A stretch of 64,000 nt of DNA from MFD01213-c1 sp963704405 (GTDB lineage Bacteria; Planctomycetota; Phycisphaerae; Tepidisphaerales; Tepidisphaeraceae). The notes below the pieces were generated by a model. It was not told the DNA's origin and did not search any database. It saw nothing but the letters and a program-made list of their open reading frames with translations. Numbering within the stretch: position 1 is the first letter of the stretch; the number at the start of each line of letters is the position of its first letter. The DNA is taken from the NCBI GenBank assembly GCA_963704405.1, contig OY969903.1, forward strand, positions 3,100,001-3,164,000, read 5' to 3'. This document shows, piece after piece, positions 27,547-38,629 of this stretch. Position numbers and translations under genes: made by a program.

Positions 27547-29823
27547 ATGTCGATGTCGTTGTTGAACTGGAAAGACAAGCTTGGCGATCGCATTCCGTCC
27601 AATCTGGGGCAGGAGATTGATTCGTTTGAAACGCAGATCGTGCTGCGCAAGCAGGGCAAGATTGATGAAAAGGTGTTCGCGGAAACGCGTCTTCGCCGCG
27701 GCGCGTATGGTCAGCGTTACGACAACGGCCAGCGTCATGACGGCACGAAGACGCAGAAGCTTCCGTATCCGCCGCTGACGAAAGGCCCTGATACCTACTG
27801 GGACGCGCCGGGGATGCAGCGGATCAAGATCCCGTTTGGCGGGCTGAATCCACAGCAGATGATTGTTCTGGCTGAGCTGGCCGAGGAATATTCCGACAAC
27901 ATCTGCCACATTACGACGCGGCAGGACATTCAGCTTCATTTTATTCAGATCGATGATGCTCCCGACCTTTTCCGCCGGCTGGCGGCTGTCGGCATCACGA
28001 CGCGCGAGGCGTGCGGCAACAGTGTCCGCAACGTCACTGCATGCCCGCTGGCGGGTGTCTGCCGAACCGAATCCTTCGACGTTACCCCTTATGCCAAGGC
28101 GTGCGCGTTTTATCTATTGGGTCATCGCGACACGCAGGATTTTGGCCGCAAGTTCAAGATCGCTTTCAGCGGCTGCGAACATGAAGCCTGCGCTCTGGTC
28201 TCCCTGCATGACCTCGGCGGGATCGCGAAGGTTCGCACCGGGCCGGATGGCAAGCCGCAGCGCGGGTTTGCGATTTACGTGGGCGGTGGGCTTGGCGCGG
28301 TCCCCCATCAGGCCAAGCTTTACGAAGAATTTGTTCCGGAAGAAGAACTGCTGCCGCTGGCGCGGGCTGTCGGGCGCGTCTTTGCCCGGCTGGGTGAAAA
28401 GAAAAACCGCAACAAAGCGCGCCTGAAGTTTGTCGTTCAAAAGCTGGGCATCGATGAATTCCGCCGTCTGGTTCGCGAAGAAGTCGCGGCCATGCCGGAA
28501 GATCCAACCTGGCGCAAATACTTTGACGAAATCCCGAGCTACGAAGAAAAGCCCAACTGGCAGGGCGTGCAGCTTAACAATGGAAATCGCCCCGAAGGAT
28601 TTGATGCCTGGGCGGCGACCAATGTCTACGAGCAGCGGCAGAGCGGACACCTGACGGTGACTGTCACCTGCCCGCTGGGCGATCTGACTTCCGATCAAAT
28701 GCGCGCCCTCGCCGACATCTCAGCCCGCTACGCTGGTGGCAACGCGCGGCTCACGGTCGAGCAAAATCTTGTGCTTCGCTGGGTTCCACAGAACAGCGTT
28801 GTGAATCTTTATAAAGAACTCAAGGCGCTGGAACTGGCAACCCCGGGCGCCGGAACAATTGTTGACGTCACCGCCTGCCCCGGCACCGATACGTGCAAGC
28901 TGGGCATCGCCTCTTCGCGCGGCCTCGCCGGTGAACTCCGCGAACGTCTGGCCGTTAAGAGCACATCAATGGACCAGGCGATCCGCAATCTCCGGATCAA
29001 GGTTTCCGGCTGCTTCAACAGTTGCGGCCAGCACCATGTCGCCGACATCGGCTTTTATGGTAACAGCCGCAATGTCGGCAACTACACTGTCCCCCATTTC
29101 CAGGTCATGCTTGGCGGTCAATGGAGCAAAAATGCCGGCAGCTATGCCCTGGCGATGGGCTCAGTCCCCAGCAAAGCCATTCCGAATCTGGTGACGGCTT
29201 TGACCGATCGATATCTCGCCGAACACCAGGGCGCCGAAACTTTCCAGGGGTGGTGCCAGCGCATCGGCAAGAAGGAACTGAAATCGATCGTCGAGAAATT
29301 CACGCCGGTCCCGGCGCATAAAGACGATGCGTCTTATTACACCGACTGGGGGGATCCGCGAGAATTCACCATCGGCGATCTCGGCATGGGCGAATGCGCC
29401 GGCGAGGTTGTCAGCCTGCAGCAGTTTGGTTTCACCCAGGCTGAAAGCGAGGCGTTTGAAGCGCAGTTGCTGCTGGACAGCGGCGACTACAAAGCCGCCG
29501 ACGAAAAGGCCTATCACGCCATGCTCACCGCCGCCAAGACGCTGGTGCAGATCCAGTGGCTGGACGTGCCGGATGACACGAATGTCATTATCGAAGAATT
29601 CCGCAAACGATTTGTCGACACCAAACTATTCTGGGACACCTATCATGGCGACCAGTTCAGCAAGTATCTCTTCCTGCGGCACGAGGGCGCCGACACGCGC
29701 TTCACAAAAGACACGGCCCACAAGCTGGTCGAAGAAGCGAACCTCTTCATCGACGCTGCCCATAAGTGCGATTTGAAAATGAGGCAAAACACTGCGGCGA
29801 TGGCGCCCGCCGGCGTTAAATAG
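27547..29823 (+). CDS. Nitrite/sulfite reductase (sirohaem, 4Fe-4S) with C-terminal extension
   Basis: 758 residues, or 756 if the second ATG (27553) is used; the AGAGG sequence just upstream is better spaced for the second. Two ferredoxin-nitrite/sulfite reductase half-domains are present. The cluster- and sirohaem-binding cysteines are C444 and C450 (CPGTDTC) and C489 and C493 (CFNSC), fitting the CX5C...CX3C pattern. The N-terminal half has 'TACPLAGVCRTE'. The family usually ends near residue 560-600; here about 170 further residues form an acidic, helical C-terminal domain. It reduces sulfite or nitrite by six electrons in the cytoplasm; which one is not decided by sequence alone. A hypothetical gene follows 88 bases downstream. 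Confidence 0.88.
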   Translation: MSMSLLNWKDKLGDRIPSNLGQEIDSFETQIVLRKQGKIDEKVFAETRLRRGAYGQRYDNGQRHDGTKTQKLPYPPLTKGPDTYWDAPGMQRIKIPFGGLNPQQMIVLAELAEEYSDNICHITTRQDIQLHFIQIDDAPDLFRRLAAVGITTREACGNSVRNVTACPLAGVCRTESFDVTPYAKACAFYLLGHRDTQDFGRKFKIAFSGCEHEACALVSLHDLGGIAKVRTGPDGKPQRGFAIYVGGGLGAVPHQAKLYEEFVPEEELLPLARAVGRVFARLGEKKNRNKARLKFVVQKLGIDEFRRLVREEVAAMPEDPTWRKYFDEIPSYEEKPNWQGVQLNNGNRPEGFDAWAATNVYEQRQSGHLTVTVTCPLGDLTSDQMRALADISARYAGGNARLTVEQNLVLRWVPQNSVVNLYKELKALELATPGAGTIVDVTACPGTDTCKLGIASSRGLAGELRERLAVKSTSMDQAIRNLRIKVSGCFNSCGQHHVADIGFYGNSRNVGNYTVPHFQVMLGGQWSKNAGSYALAMGSVPSKAIPNLVTALTDRYLAEHQGAETFQGWCQRIGKKELKSIVEKFTPVPAHKDDASYYTDWGDPREFTIGDLGMGECAGEVVSLQQFGFTQAESEAFEAQLLLDSGDYKAADEKAYHAMLTAAKTLVQIQWLDVPDDTNVIIEEFRKRFVDTKLFWDTYHGDQFSKYLFLRHEGADTRFTKDTAHKLVEEANLFIDAAHKCDLKMRQNTAAMAPAGVK

Positions 29824-29911
29824 AGCACGCCGGACGACGCGCAATTACGTAACCAAGTGATCGCGTGAGAAAGTAAAGTTTTTTATCACGTATTTACGCA
29901 ATTAATTCCCC

Positions 29912-30529
29912 ATGGATACTTTCAAGATCAACATCAAGCTCTTCGCCGTAGCTGATACTTTTGAACCGGCCGAGTTCGTTCCCATTTTTCACCATTGGAT
30001 TCAGAACGAGAGCCTGCCCGGCCATACTCTGATCGACGTGGCCGACTATGCCCACGTGCCCGCCGGCCCCGGCTCTTTGGTGGTCGCCTCCGAAGCCAAT
30101 ATCCACATGGACCGCGGCGAAAACCGTCTCGGACTGCTTTACGTGCGCAAGCGGCCGATTGAATCTGCGCGAACGTTCGCGGCCCGCCTCCGCGCCGTCC
30201 TGATTGAAGCGATGAAAGCCGCGATCAAGATGGAAGAGGAGCCGGAACTACAAGGACGATTGAAATTCCGCACCGATGAAATCTCAATCCGCCTGAATGA
30301 CCGCCTTGCAGCGCCGAATGCACCGGAGACGTTCAACGCGATTAAGCCGTTGGTCGAATCAGCAGCAAAAGAATTATTCGGGGGCCGGCCATTCACAATC
30401 GAAAATCACAATGCCTCCCCGCTGGAACTGCTCGATATCCGCATCCGCACAAGCGGCAATTCCAGCGCCGCCGCCCTGCTGAAGCAGTTGGGAATGAGTA
30501 CCCCGCATCTCGCTGCAAGCACAGCATAA
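29912..30529 (+). CDS. Unknown protein encoded after the sirohaem reductase
   Basis: 205 residues, no signal peptide, no membrane segment and no cysteine motif. Mixed alpha/beta composition, beginning 'FKINIKLFAVADTFEPAEFVPIFHHWIQ', with a central 'LGLLYVRKRPIE' strand and a helical stretch rich in Ala/Lys/Glu. The long N-terminal hydrophobic-polar alternation suggests a soluble beta-sheet core. I do not recognise it. The same direction and short spacing suggest co-transcription with the reductase, so a role in electron supply, assembly or regulation of that enzyme is a reasonable guess only. The AT-rich spacer before it contains short inverted and repeated motifs (TTACG elements). Confidence 0.7.
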   Translation: MDTFKINIKLFAVADTFEPAEFVPIFHHWIQNESLPGHTLIDVADYAHVPAGPGSLVVASEANIHMDRGENRLGLLYVRKRPIESARTFAARLRAVLIEAMKAAIKMEEEPELQGRLKFRTDEISIRLNDRLAAPNAPETFNAIKPLVESAAKELFGGRPFTIENHNASPLELLDIRIRTSGNSSAAALLKQLGMSTPHLAASTA

Positions 30530-30599
30530 AGCGACCCGACCGCCTTGCCTGTGTCGAGCATCGCCAGGCACGGGCGAGGCGATCACCGCCGCGAAAACT

Positions 30600-31187
30600 T
30601 CACGAATCTTTTAGCGCTTGCCCTACCAATCGCCTCGCTTCCGGAGGTAATTCCAACACCAGCGCGGCTTCACGTCCTCTGGCCGACATCTTCGCCCAGG
30701 TGCGGCGGAGAATCGTGATTACCTTTTCCTCATCATGCCTGGGCGCGAAGTCGGCGAAATAATTTTCCAGAAAAACCAGGCACACGACGTCTTCAAGTGC
30801 CTGGGATTCGGGATCGACTTTTAAACGTTCTTTGCGAAGCAGCGAGCGAACGCGGCCGATGGTCGCTTCGTCATAGCCGACCTCGCGCAGAATTTTTTCA
30901 GCCGTGTCGGCATGAAAGCTGTAGAGCGTCGTTCGCCAGCGGTGATACCCGGCGCGATCGATTGGGAATGAATGGCGGGGGATTTCCCATCGCCGAATGT
31001 GCTGTGCCCGAGCCGCCAGTTGCAGGGGCTCAGAAGCTTCGGGATAGAGCTTTGTCAGCCACCTCGTCATGCGCTGCGCATAGAGCAATTCCGATGGCAT
31101 GACTTTGCCATCGTGCATGACGCGATTCGGGTCTCCCGCGTTGGCGGCATCGAATCGTGCCATCGCATTTTTTAATCGCTCATCCAA
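30600..31187 (-). CDS. DUF4202 family protein
   Basis: 195 residues. The pattern 'RFDAANAGDPN' at the start, 'LLYAQRMTRWL', 'QLAARAQHIRRWEIPR' and 'VCLVFLENYFADF' matches the DUF4202 family, whose members contain a His-rich, helical fold of HD-like appearance. The His in 'AQHIRRW' and Asp/Glu in 'EDVVCLVFLEN' are candidate metal ligands. Its function is unknown. I recall family members occurring next to assimilatory sulfur or nitrogen reductases, and here it lies two genes from one, convergently oriented with the 205-residue gene. No membrane segment. Confidence 0.75.
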   Translation of the reverse strand: MDERLKNAMARFDAANAGDPNRVMHDGKVMPSELLYAQRMTRWLTKLYPEASEPLQLAARAQHIRRWEIPRHSFPIDRAGYHRWRTTLYSFHADTAEKILREVGYDEATIGRVRSLLRKERLKVDPESQALEDVVCLVFLENYFADFAPRHDEEKVITILRRTWAKMSARGREAALVLELPPEARRLVGQALKDS

Positions 31188-31385
31188 ATTAATGCGCCTC
31201 GTGCATCAAGCTCATCGTATCCCGCCTGCAAAGCAGGGGAAATAGGGCATGGAATCGGGCATTTCGGCCAGGTTTCAAATTAAGAAGTATTGCCGTTGGT
31301 TTCCTTCCCTACCGCGATACGCCTGTCCCCCCTATAATGCCAGCCGTTACAGACCGTTGTCGAGAATGACTGGAAGGAGCCGCGA

Positions 31386-32168
31386 GTGGCCAAGCGATCG
31401 CCGTTGGCTGAGAAACTGGACGAAGTAAAGGACCGCATTGCCGCCGCCGCCGCCAAGGCGCGGCGCGACCCTGCGGAAGTCACGCTTGTCGCTGTCACCA
31501 AGACCGCCGGGCTGGAGCAGATTCGCGAGATGCTTTCGCTCGGTGTGGCCGACCTTGGCGAAAACCGCGTGCAGCAGCTTGCCCAGCGCGCCGGGCAGCT
31601 CAATGAATTTCTCCAGCGCCGCCAGGCCTTTGGTGAAGCGGGAATGCCGGACAAAGTCCGCTGGCACATGATCGGGCATCTGCAGCGAAACAAAGTGAAA
31701 CAAATCCTCCCGGTCGTCAACCTGATCCACAGCATCGACAGCCTCCGCTTGGCGGAGGAGATCGATGTGATCTCTGAGAAAGCCGCCAGGAAAACGCCGG
31801 TCCTGTTGCAGGTGAATGCCAGTGAAGAGCCGCAAAAGTCAGGCGTCGCCGTCGGGGCGGCGGTCCATCTGGCGGAACAAATTGATTCCATGCCCAACCT
31901 GCAGCTCGTCGGTCTGATGACGATGGCCGAGTTCGAAGCGCCTGAAGCGCAGGTTCGTCAAACCTTTTCCCGCACCCGCGAATTATTCGAGGAAATGCGC
32001 TGGCACAAGATGGGCGGCGCAAACCTGCGGCATCTCAGCATGGGGATGAGCCAGGACTTTGAGCTTGCCATCGCCGAGGGCGCAACGATGGTCCGGATTG
32101 GATCGCTGCTGTTTGGCGGCAAAGCGATGGACCATGAAGAATCGGAAGAGCATAACGGAAATGCCTGA
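31386..32168 (+). CDS. yggS: YggS-type pyridoxal phosphate homeostasis protein
   Basis: 260 residues, GTG start with AAGGAG seven bases upstream. It has the alanine-racemase-like TIM barrel of the YggS/PROSC family: 'VTLVAVTKT' carries the PLP-binding Lys near residue 38, then 'LGENRVQQL', 'WHMIGHLQRNKVK', 'HSIDSLRLAEEI', 'QVNASEEPQKSG' and 'LSMGMSQDFELAIAEGATMVRIGS'. These blocks are all family-defining. The protein binds and buffers PLP, and controls vitamin B6 and amino-acid pools in the cytoplasm. Slightly longer at the C-terminus than usual (acidic tail). Confidence 0.95.
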   Translation: MAKRSPLAEKLDEVKDRIAAAAAKARRDPAEVTLVAVTKTAGLEQIREMLSLGVADLGENRVQQLAQRAGQLNEFLQRRQAFGEAGMPDKVRWHMIGHLQRNKVKQILPVVNLIHSIDSLRLAEEIDVISEKAARKTPVLLQVNASEEPQKSGVAVGAAVHLAEQIDSMPNLQLVGLMTMAEFEAPEAQVRQTFSRTRELFEEMRWHKMGGANLRHLSMGMSQDFELAIAEGATMVRIGSLLFGGKAMDHEESEEHNGNA

Positions 32169-32204
32169 GTGAGGTTCCACGCCCATAGGACATGGAGCCT
32201 CACT
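32168..32204 (+). terminator. Hairpin after yggS, possible weak terminator
   Basis: AGTGAGG/CCTCACT (32168-32174 and 32198-32204) with an inner TCCA/TGGA pair forms a hairpin of about 11 base pairs with one mismatch. There is no T-tract after it, so any termination would be factor-dependent. It starts at the final base of the yggS stop codon. Confidence 0.3.
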
Positions 32205-32222
32205 GATTCGGATTAAACCCCC

Positions 32223-32573
32223 ATGTGGGACATCGATTTCTTCGACTTTTTCCGTTACGCACTCGGCACTGTTGTGACGATTTATGCAACGGTAATCACG
32301 CTCCAATCATTATGGGGCTGGTATGTGTGGCTGGCCGGCAGCGATAAGTATATTTCGCTGGTGCGACGATATGTGATCGTCCATGGCCTGCGGCTTCGCT
32401 TCCGTGCGTTCTGGGGCGATGTGATCATCTGCCTTCTGCTGAGCGTTGCGTTTATGATCCTATGGCACGCGCACGCGAGGATCTACCAGTTCCAAGCCCA
32501 ATACGTGGCGGCAAAGGACAGTCTCAAGCCCGGTTATGGTCATCATGTCAGCGGGAACACCCAACAGCACTGA
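32223..32573 (+). CDS. Small membrane protein of unknown function
   Basis: 116 residues with two predicted membrane segments (about residues 8-36 and 60-84). The second is followed by an aromatic-rich tail. No conserved motif recognised. The reading frame overlaps the next gene's start by 38 bases (29 if the second ATG is used), which supports genuine translation as a coupled pair. Possibly an anchor or partner for the downstream protein, whose C-terminal membrane segment would place both in the inner membrane. Confidence 0.6.
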   Translation: MWDIDFFDFFRYALGTVVTIYATVITLQSLWGWYVWLAGSDKYISLVRRYVIVHGLRLRFRAFWGDVIICLLLSVAFMILWHAHARIYQFQAQYVAAKDSLKPGYGHHVSGNTQQH

Positions 32574-33516
32574 TCTTGCCGCCGTGAAATTGCTTCCGGG
32601 CGAAGCCGCGCTGAGCGGCCCCATAATTGCGCCGCTGTCCCAGCCTTCATCTCCTTCAACGCAAGCTCCAGTGGTGAGCGCGATCGCGCCAACCACTGCC
32701 CCGTCCCGCCAGCTTTCAGAATTGCCAAAGGATGAACTGGAAGCACTTTCAGAAGATTTTGGGCTCGATCCCACGCGATTCAAAACGCGCCAGCATCTGG
32801 TCGCCGCCCTTCATGAGCGGCGGCAGTTGATCGCCGGCATGGATCGGGATGCCATGATTGATGTCGTTCGATGGGGCCGCCGGCCTGTCACGATCAACGC
32901 GGGCAAAGAGCAGATCGCCCAGGAAATTACCCGCATCCGCTCGATGAAATTCTCCGGCCTTTCTCATCGCGGCCTGCTCGTTCTCGCGATGCTCCGCGGG
33001 GTCACCGTTCGCGAAGGCGATCCTGTCCCGGTCCTGATCCGCAAGCTCAAACGGCAGGAAGGATTCTTCTCCAAGCTGAACCGAAAACGCCGCGCCGCGC
33101 TGGGATCGCTTGTCTCCAAAGCGATCGGCGAAGATGAAGCCGAGCGGGAATATCAGTTCCTCCCGTCGCCTCAGCAAAACCCAGGCGCCGCCAGCCATCA
33201 ATCCACCAGTTCCGCGGCCCCCCCGCCGCCACGAACGGCAAGCATCAAGGAAGACATTGAAGAAGCCGGCCTGATCGGCGGACTCACCAACCGGATCAAA
33301 AAAAGCGCCGACGGCTACCTCAACCAGAAGCTGGACGAAATTGAATCCCGCATCGACCGCAAACTCGACGAAATCGACCGCCGGCTCGCCGAGTGGCGTG
33401 ATAAAGAAATTGCCAACCGCATCCGCATCCTGAAAATCACGCTCTGGGCCAGCGTGATTGTCGGGGCTTTTTCGCTGATTTATTCTTATGTGAAGGTATA
33501 CCTGGTCGGGCATTGA
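32536..33516 (+). CDS. Protein with C-terminal membrane anchor, unknown function
   Basis: 326 residues (ATG 32536; 32545 is also possible). The first 55 residues are a low-complexity linker rich in Ser, Pro, Thr and Ala. A central helical domain (about 55-210) contains a repeated 'DALPKDELEALSEDFGLDP'-like SAP/HeH-style motif ('LPKDELEALSEDFG'), which may bind nucleic acid or protein. A proline/serine linker and a coiled-coil with 'QKLDEIESRIDRKLDEIDRR' (about 255-290) follow. The last 25 residues form a membrane segment ('ILKITLWASVIVGAFSLIYSYV'). Tail-anchored in the inner membrane, facing the cytoplasm, if the prediction is right. Confidence 0.6.
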   Translation: MVIMSAGTPNSTDLAAVKLLPGEAALSGPIIAPLSQPSSPSTQAPVVSAIAPTTAPSRQLSELPKDELEALSEDFGLDPTRFKTRQHLVAALHERRQLIAGMDRDAMIDVVRWGRRPVTINAGKEQIAQEITRIRSMKFSGLSHRGLLVLAMLRGVTVREGDPVPVLIRKLKRQEGFFSKLNRKRRAALGSLVSKAIGEDEAEREYQFLPSPQQNPGAASHQSTSSAAPPPPRTASIKEDIEEAGLIGGLTNRIKKSADGYLNQKLDEIESRIDRKLDEIDRRLAEWRDKEIANRIRILKITLWASVIVGAFSLIYSYVKVYLVGH

Positions 33517-33545
33517 ATGTGCCGGAGAATTACGATAGCCGCGCC

Positions 33546-35003
33546 TCAGCACATGCACCAAACGCTCACCTTTCCCGGTGGGCAGCGGAATTCCACCTCG
33601 CCGCTTTCGTTGGCGGTGATGGGTTCGGGCCAGTGGCCGGTTATGTCGCAGAAGGTTTTGTTTGGATGAAACGTCTGCATCGTTTTTGTCCCGGCATCGC
33701 CGGTGCTCATGATAACGGCCAGTGCGCCCGGATGTTCCACATCGCCCGACCAGAGCCAGCCAACGCATGTTGGATGGTCGAAGTAATCGTGCTGATCGCC
33801 ATGCGTATAGCGGCTGCGGGCCAACAGGAAATTGTCGATTAATTTCTGGTGGCTGACCAGTTTGTTCCTGCCGCCGCCATCGCCGGGATTTCCGAAATAG
33901 TCGCCGTAGAACAGACAGGGGTAACCATCCTTGCGAAGCAGGATCAATGCATAAGCGAGTGGTTTAAACCAATCGGCAATCGGCGATTCGAGCGATTGAC
34001 CCGCCTGGCTGTCATGGTTGTCCACGAAGGTAACGGCCATTAGCGGATTATCCTGAACAAGAGTTCCATTGAATATCTGCGAAAGATCGTAATCGCGGCC
34101 TTTTTTTGACGCATTATGGAAGTTGAAGTGGAGGGGAACATCGAACAACCGCATCACGCCGTTTGTGCGCTCCAGATAGGTTTTCAGTTCCTGCAGATCG
34201 CCGCTCCAGTATTCACCGACACCGAAAATCTCGCGGCCTGGGAATTTGCCGCGCAGATACTCGAACCATGTTTTGTAAAAACTCGCGGGGATGTGCTTCA
34301 CCGCATCGAGACGAAAACCGTTGACGCCGACCGTGTTAATAAACCACTCGCCCCAGTTCAGCAGTTCGCGGCGGACATCCGGGTGGTAATGGTCGATGTC
34401 AGCGCCCATCAGATAATCGAAGTTGCCGAACTCCATGCAGACTTCATCCGAAAAGGTCTTTCCTTTAACCCGGTAGATTTTGCCTTTTTCTTCGGGTGCA
34501 TTGGCATTAGCGCCGAAGGCGTTGAAGTGCTGCCAATGCCATTTGAAATTGCTGTATTTTTCGCCCCGGCCAGGAAAGTAATAGTGGGACCACGCTTTGA
34601 TTTTATATGGTTCGCTGCTCGGGCAATTGCGGTTGTCGCAACAGACTTCTTCGATTTCGACTTCCTCGGTTTCGTCCCCGCCCATTTTGTGGTTGAGGAC
34701 CGTATCGGCGTACACCTCCATGCCCGCATCCTGCACCGCTCGAACGGCGGCGAGAAATTCATCCTTCGTCCCGTACTTGGTACGAATTGATCCCTTCTGA
34801 TTAAATTCACCGAGATCGTAAAGGTCATAGGCCGCGTAGCCGGTCTCGTTGGCGCCGCTGAGCCCCTTGCAAGGCGGCGGTGTCCAGACAGCCGTCACGC
34901 CGAGCTCTTTCAACGCAATCGCTTTGTCGGCAAGCTCTCGCCACAGGCTGCCGTCGCTGCGGCAATTCCATTCGAAATATTGAAACATCACACCACGATT
35001 CAA
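33546..35003 (-). CDS. Alpha-amylase, GH13 subfamily 5, cytoplasmic
   Basis: 485 residues with no signal peptide. The four GH13 regions are intact: 'DTVLNH', 'GFRLDAVKHI' with the nucleophile Asp, 'GVGEYW' with the acid/base Glu, and 'FVDNHDSQ' with the transition-state Asp. The start 'NRGVMFQYFEW' matches the beginning of bacterial liquefying amylases (AmyS/MalS-like subfamily 5). I choose TTG 35003 because AAGGAG sits five bases upstream; the ATG at 34988 has no such site. The missing signal indicates hydrolysis of intracellular glycogen or imported maltodextrins. It is convergent with the previous gene and divergent from the MFS gene. Confidence 0.92.
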   Translation of the reverse strand: MNRGVMFQYFEWNCRSDGSLWRELADKAIALKELGVTAVWTPPPCKGLSGANETGYAAYDLYDLGEFNQKGSIRTKYGTKDEFLAAVRAVQDAGMEVYADTVLNHKMGGDETEEVEIEEVCCDNRNCPSSEPYKIKAWSHYYFPGRGEKYSNFKWHWQHFNAFGANANAPEEKGKIYRVKGKTFSDEVCMEFGNFDYLMGADIDHYHPDVRRELLNWGEWFINTVGVNGFRLDAVKHIPASFYKTWFEYLRGKFPGREIFGVGEYWSGDLQELKTYLERTNGVMRLFDVPLHFNFHNASKKGRDYDLSQIFNGTLVQDNPLMAVTFVDNHDSQAGQSLESPIADWFKPLAYALILLRKDGYPCLFYGDYFGNPGDGGGRNKLVSHQKLIDNFLLARSRYTHGDQHDYFDHPTCVGWLWSGDVEHPGALAVIMSTGDAGTKTMQTFHPNKTFCDITGHWPEPITANESGEVEFRCPPGKVSVWCMC

Positions 35004-35184
35004 GAAGGCTCCTTCAGTTTGATTTGGCAGATAATAGGAAAGAGCGGCTTAGCAGGTCAGTCAGGATTTTGAGGATCGGCTGAATTCAATGTGATATTGA
35101 CCTCAAATCCAATTTTTCCCCAAGGCAAAGGCGCCGAACCGATGCTAGAATCCCGCAGCACTAAAAAGGGAAATCGCAGTAGCC

Positions 35185-36597
35185 ATGGCAGGCCCCATCT
35201 TAACGTACATCGCGCCGGTGGAAGATGAAGACGGCACGGTCACGCACTCGCTGATCCGCGCACTGCGGCATCGCAATTATCGCCTGTTCTTCGGCGGTCA
35301 GCTCATCTCGCTCGTCGGCACCTTCCTCACCCAAATCGCAACCATCTGGTTCGTCTACCGACTGACCAGGGATCCGCGGATGCTCGGCATAGTGGGCTTC
35401 GCCGGCCAGATACCGACGCTTTTGCTCGGACCCTTCGCCGGCGTCTGGGCCGATCGGGTCAACCGCCAGAAATTCCTTATCCTCACCCAGGCCCTGAGTA
35501 TGTTGCAGTCGCTCGCCCTGGCGGCAGTCGCGTTTTTCTTCGGCCGGCCCGGACACATCAACATCCAGGCCGCCGTTCCGGGACTCGTCGGGCTCGCGAT
35601 CGTGCAGGGCATCATCAACGCGTTCGACATACCCGCAAGACAGGCATTTCTCGTGGAGATGGTCACAGATAGGAATGATCTGGCCAACGCAATCGCCCTC
35701 AACTCAACGATGGTTCACGGCGCGCGGCTCATCGGACCCGCGGCGGCGGGCTTAATCATCGCCGCCGTCGGTGAAAGCTTATGTTTCTTCATCGATGCCG
35801 TGAGCTACATTGCCGTCATCGCCGCCCTGGTGGCGATGCACGTCATTCCGCGGCCACCTCGCCCGCGGCGAAGCGTTTGGACAGAGCTCACCGAGGGATT
35901 CAAATATGTCTGGCATTTCACACCCATCCGTGTGCTGCTGCTCCTCATGGCAATTCTAAGCCTTACCGGAATGCCCGCATTGTCGATATTGATGCCGATC
36001 TTCGGCGACCACTTCGGCGGCGCAGCCCATGGGCCGCAGGTCTTCGGGTTCCTCGGCACCGCATCAGGATTGGGCGCGTTATGCGGAGCGATTTATCTCG
36101 CGAGCCGCAAAACAGTCGTAGGCCTCGGTCGGCTCATCGCCATCTCGGCGGCGGTGTTTTGCCTGGCAGGCACCGCGTTTTCACAATCCAACATGCTTTG
36201 GCTTTCATTGCTTGTTGTCCCCCTTGCCGGTTGGGGAATGATCACTTGCTTCGCCTCAGCCAACACCATTATTCAAACCCTGGTTGACGATGACAAACGC
36301 GGCCGCGTCATGAGCTTTTTCACGATGGCATTTCTGGGGATGGCCCCCTTCGGAAATCTCCTCGCCGGCTTCGCCGCCAAGCATCTCACACCCGGCACCG
36401 GCGATCAATTCATCGGCGCGAAAAAGACGGTTCTCTTTGCAAGTGTCGTCGGGCTCATCGCCGCCGCCAGTTATGCGAGGAAATTGCCCGCGCTCAGGCA
36501 GATTATTCGTCCAATTTACGTGGAAAAAGGGATATTGCCCGTGATGGCCGAGGGACTGGCGGCGGCGGATAGTTTGCCCGCCAGCACAGGGGAATAG
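35185..36597 (+). CDS. MFS transporter, EntS/MdtG-like exporter
   Basis: 470 residues with twelve predicted membrane segments. The motif between segments 2 and 3 'GPFAGVWADRVNRQKFLI' is the conserved MFS motif A. The family resemblance to the EntS (enterobactin exporter) branch is seen in 'QGIINAFDIPARQAFLVEMV' and 'NLANAIALNS'-like text near residue 170. Likely drug or siderophore efflux. The nearby iron-type importer lies more than 20 kb away, so I do not link them. It is transcribed divergently from the amylase gene, with about 180 bases between them. Confidence 0.85.
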   Translation: MAGPILTYIAPVEDEDGTVTHSLIRALRHRNYRLFFGGQLISLVGTFLTQIATIWFVYRLTRDPRMLGIVGFAGQIPTLLLGPFAGVWADRVNRQKFLILTQALSMLQSLALAAVAFFFGRPGHINIQAAVPGLVGLAIVQGIINAFDIPARQAFLVEMVTDRNDLANAIALNSTMVHGARLIGPAAAGLIIAAVGESLCFFIDAVSYIAVIAALVAMHVIPRPPRPRRSVWTELTEGFKYVWHFTPIRVLLLLMAILSLTGMPALSILMPIFGDHFGGAAHGPQVFGFLGTASGLGALCGAIYLASRKTVVGLGRLIAISAAVFCLAGTAFSQSNMLWLSLLVVPLAGWGMITCFASANTIIQTLVDDDKRGRVMSFFTMAFLGMAPFGNLLAGFAAKHLTPGTGDQFIGAKKTVLFASVVGLIAAASYARKLPALRQIIRPIYVEKGILPVMAEGLAAADSLPASTGE

Positions 36598-36656
36598 TGG
36601 AACGACATTGTCCCGATTTGGATACGTGACAATTCAGAAGGTGACCGCCTCTCACA

Positions 36657-38493
<1,837 letters not shown>

Positions 38494-38629
38494 GCCAACT
38501 CCCAGATAAAACGCCGGCGGCGGCCAGGTCCGCCAAAACCATTTTCCCCTCAACCACTGATTATGAATCAAATACCCGGATTTCCACAGGGGCATTCTGG
38601 TTCCCGGAAATTTGATTACAATCCCCCCC

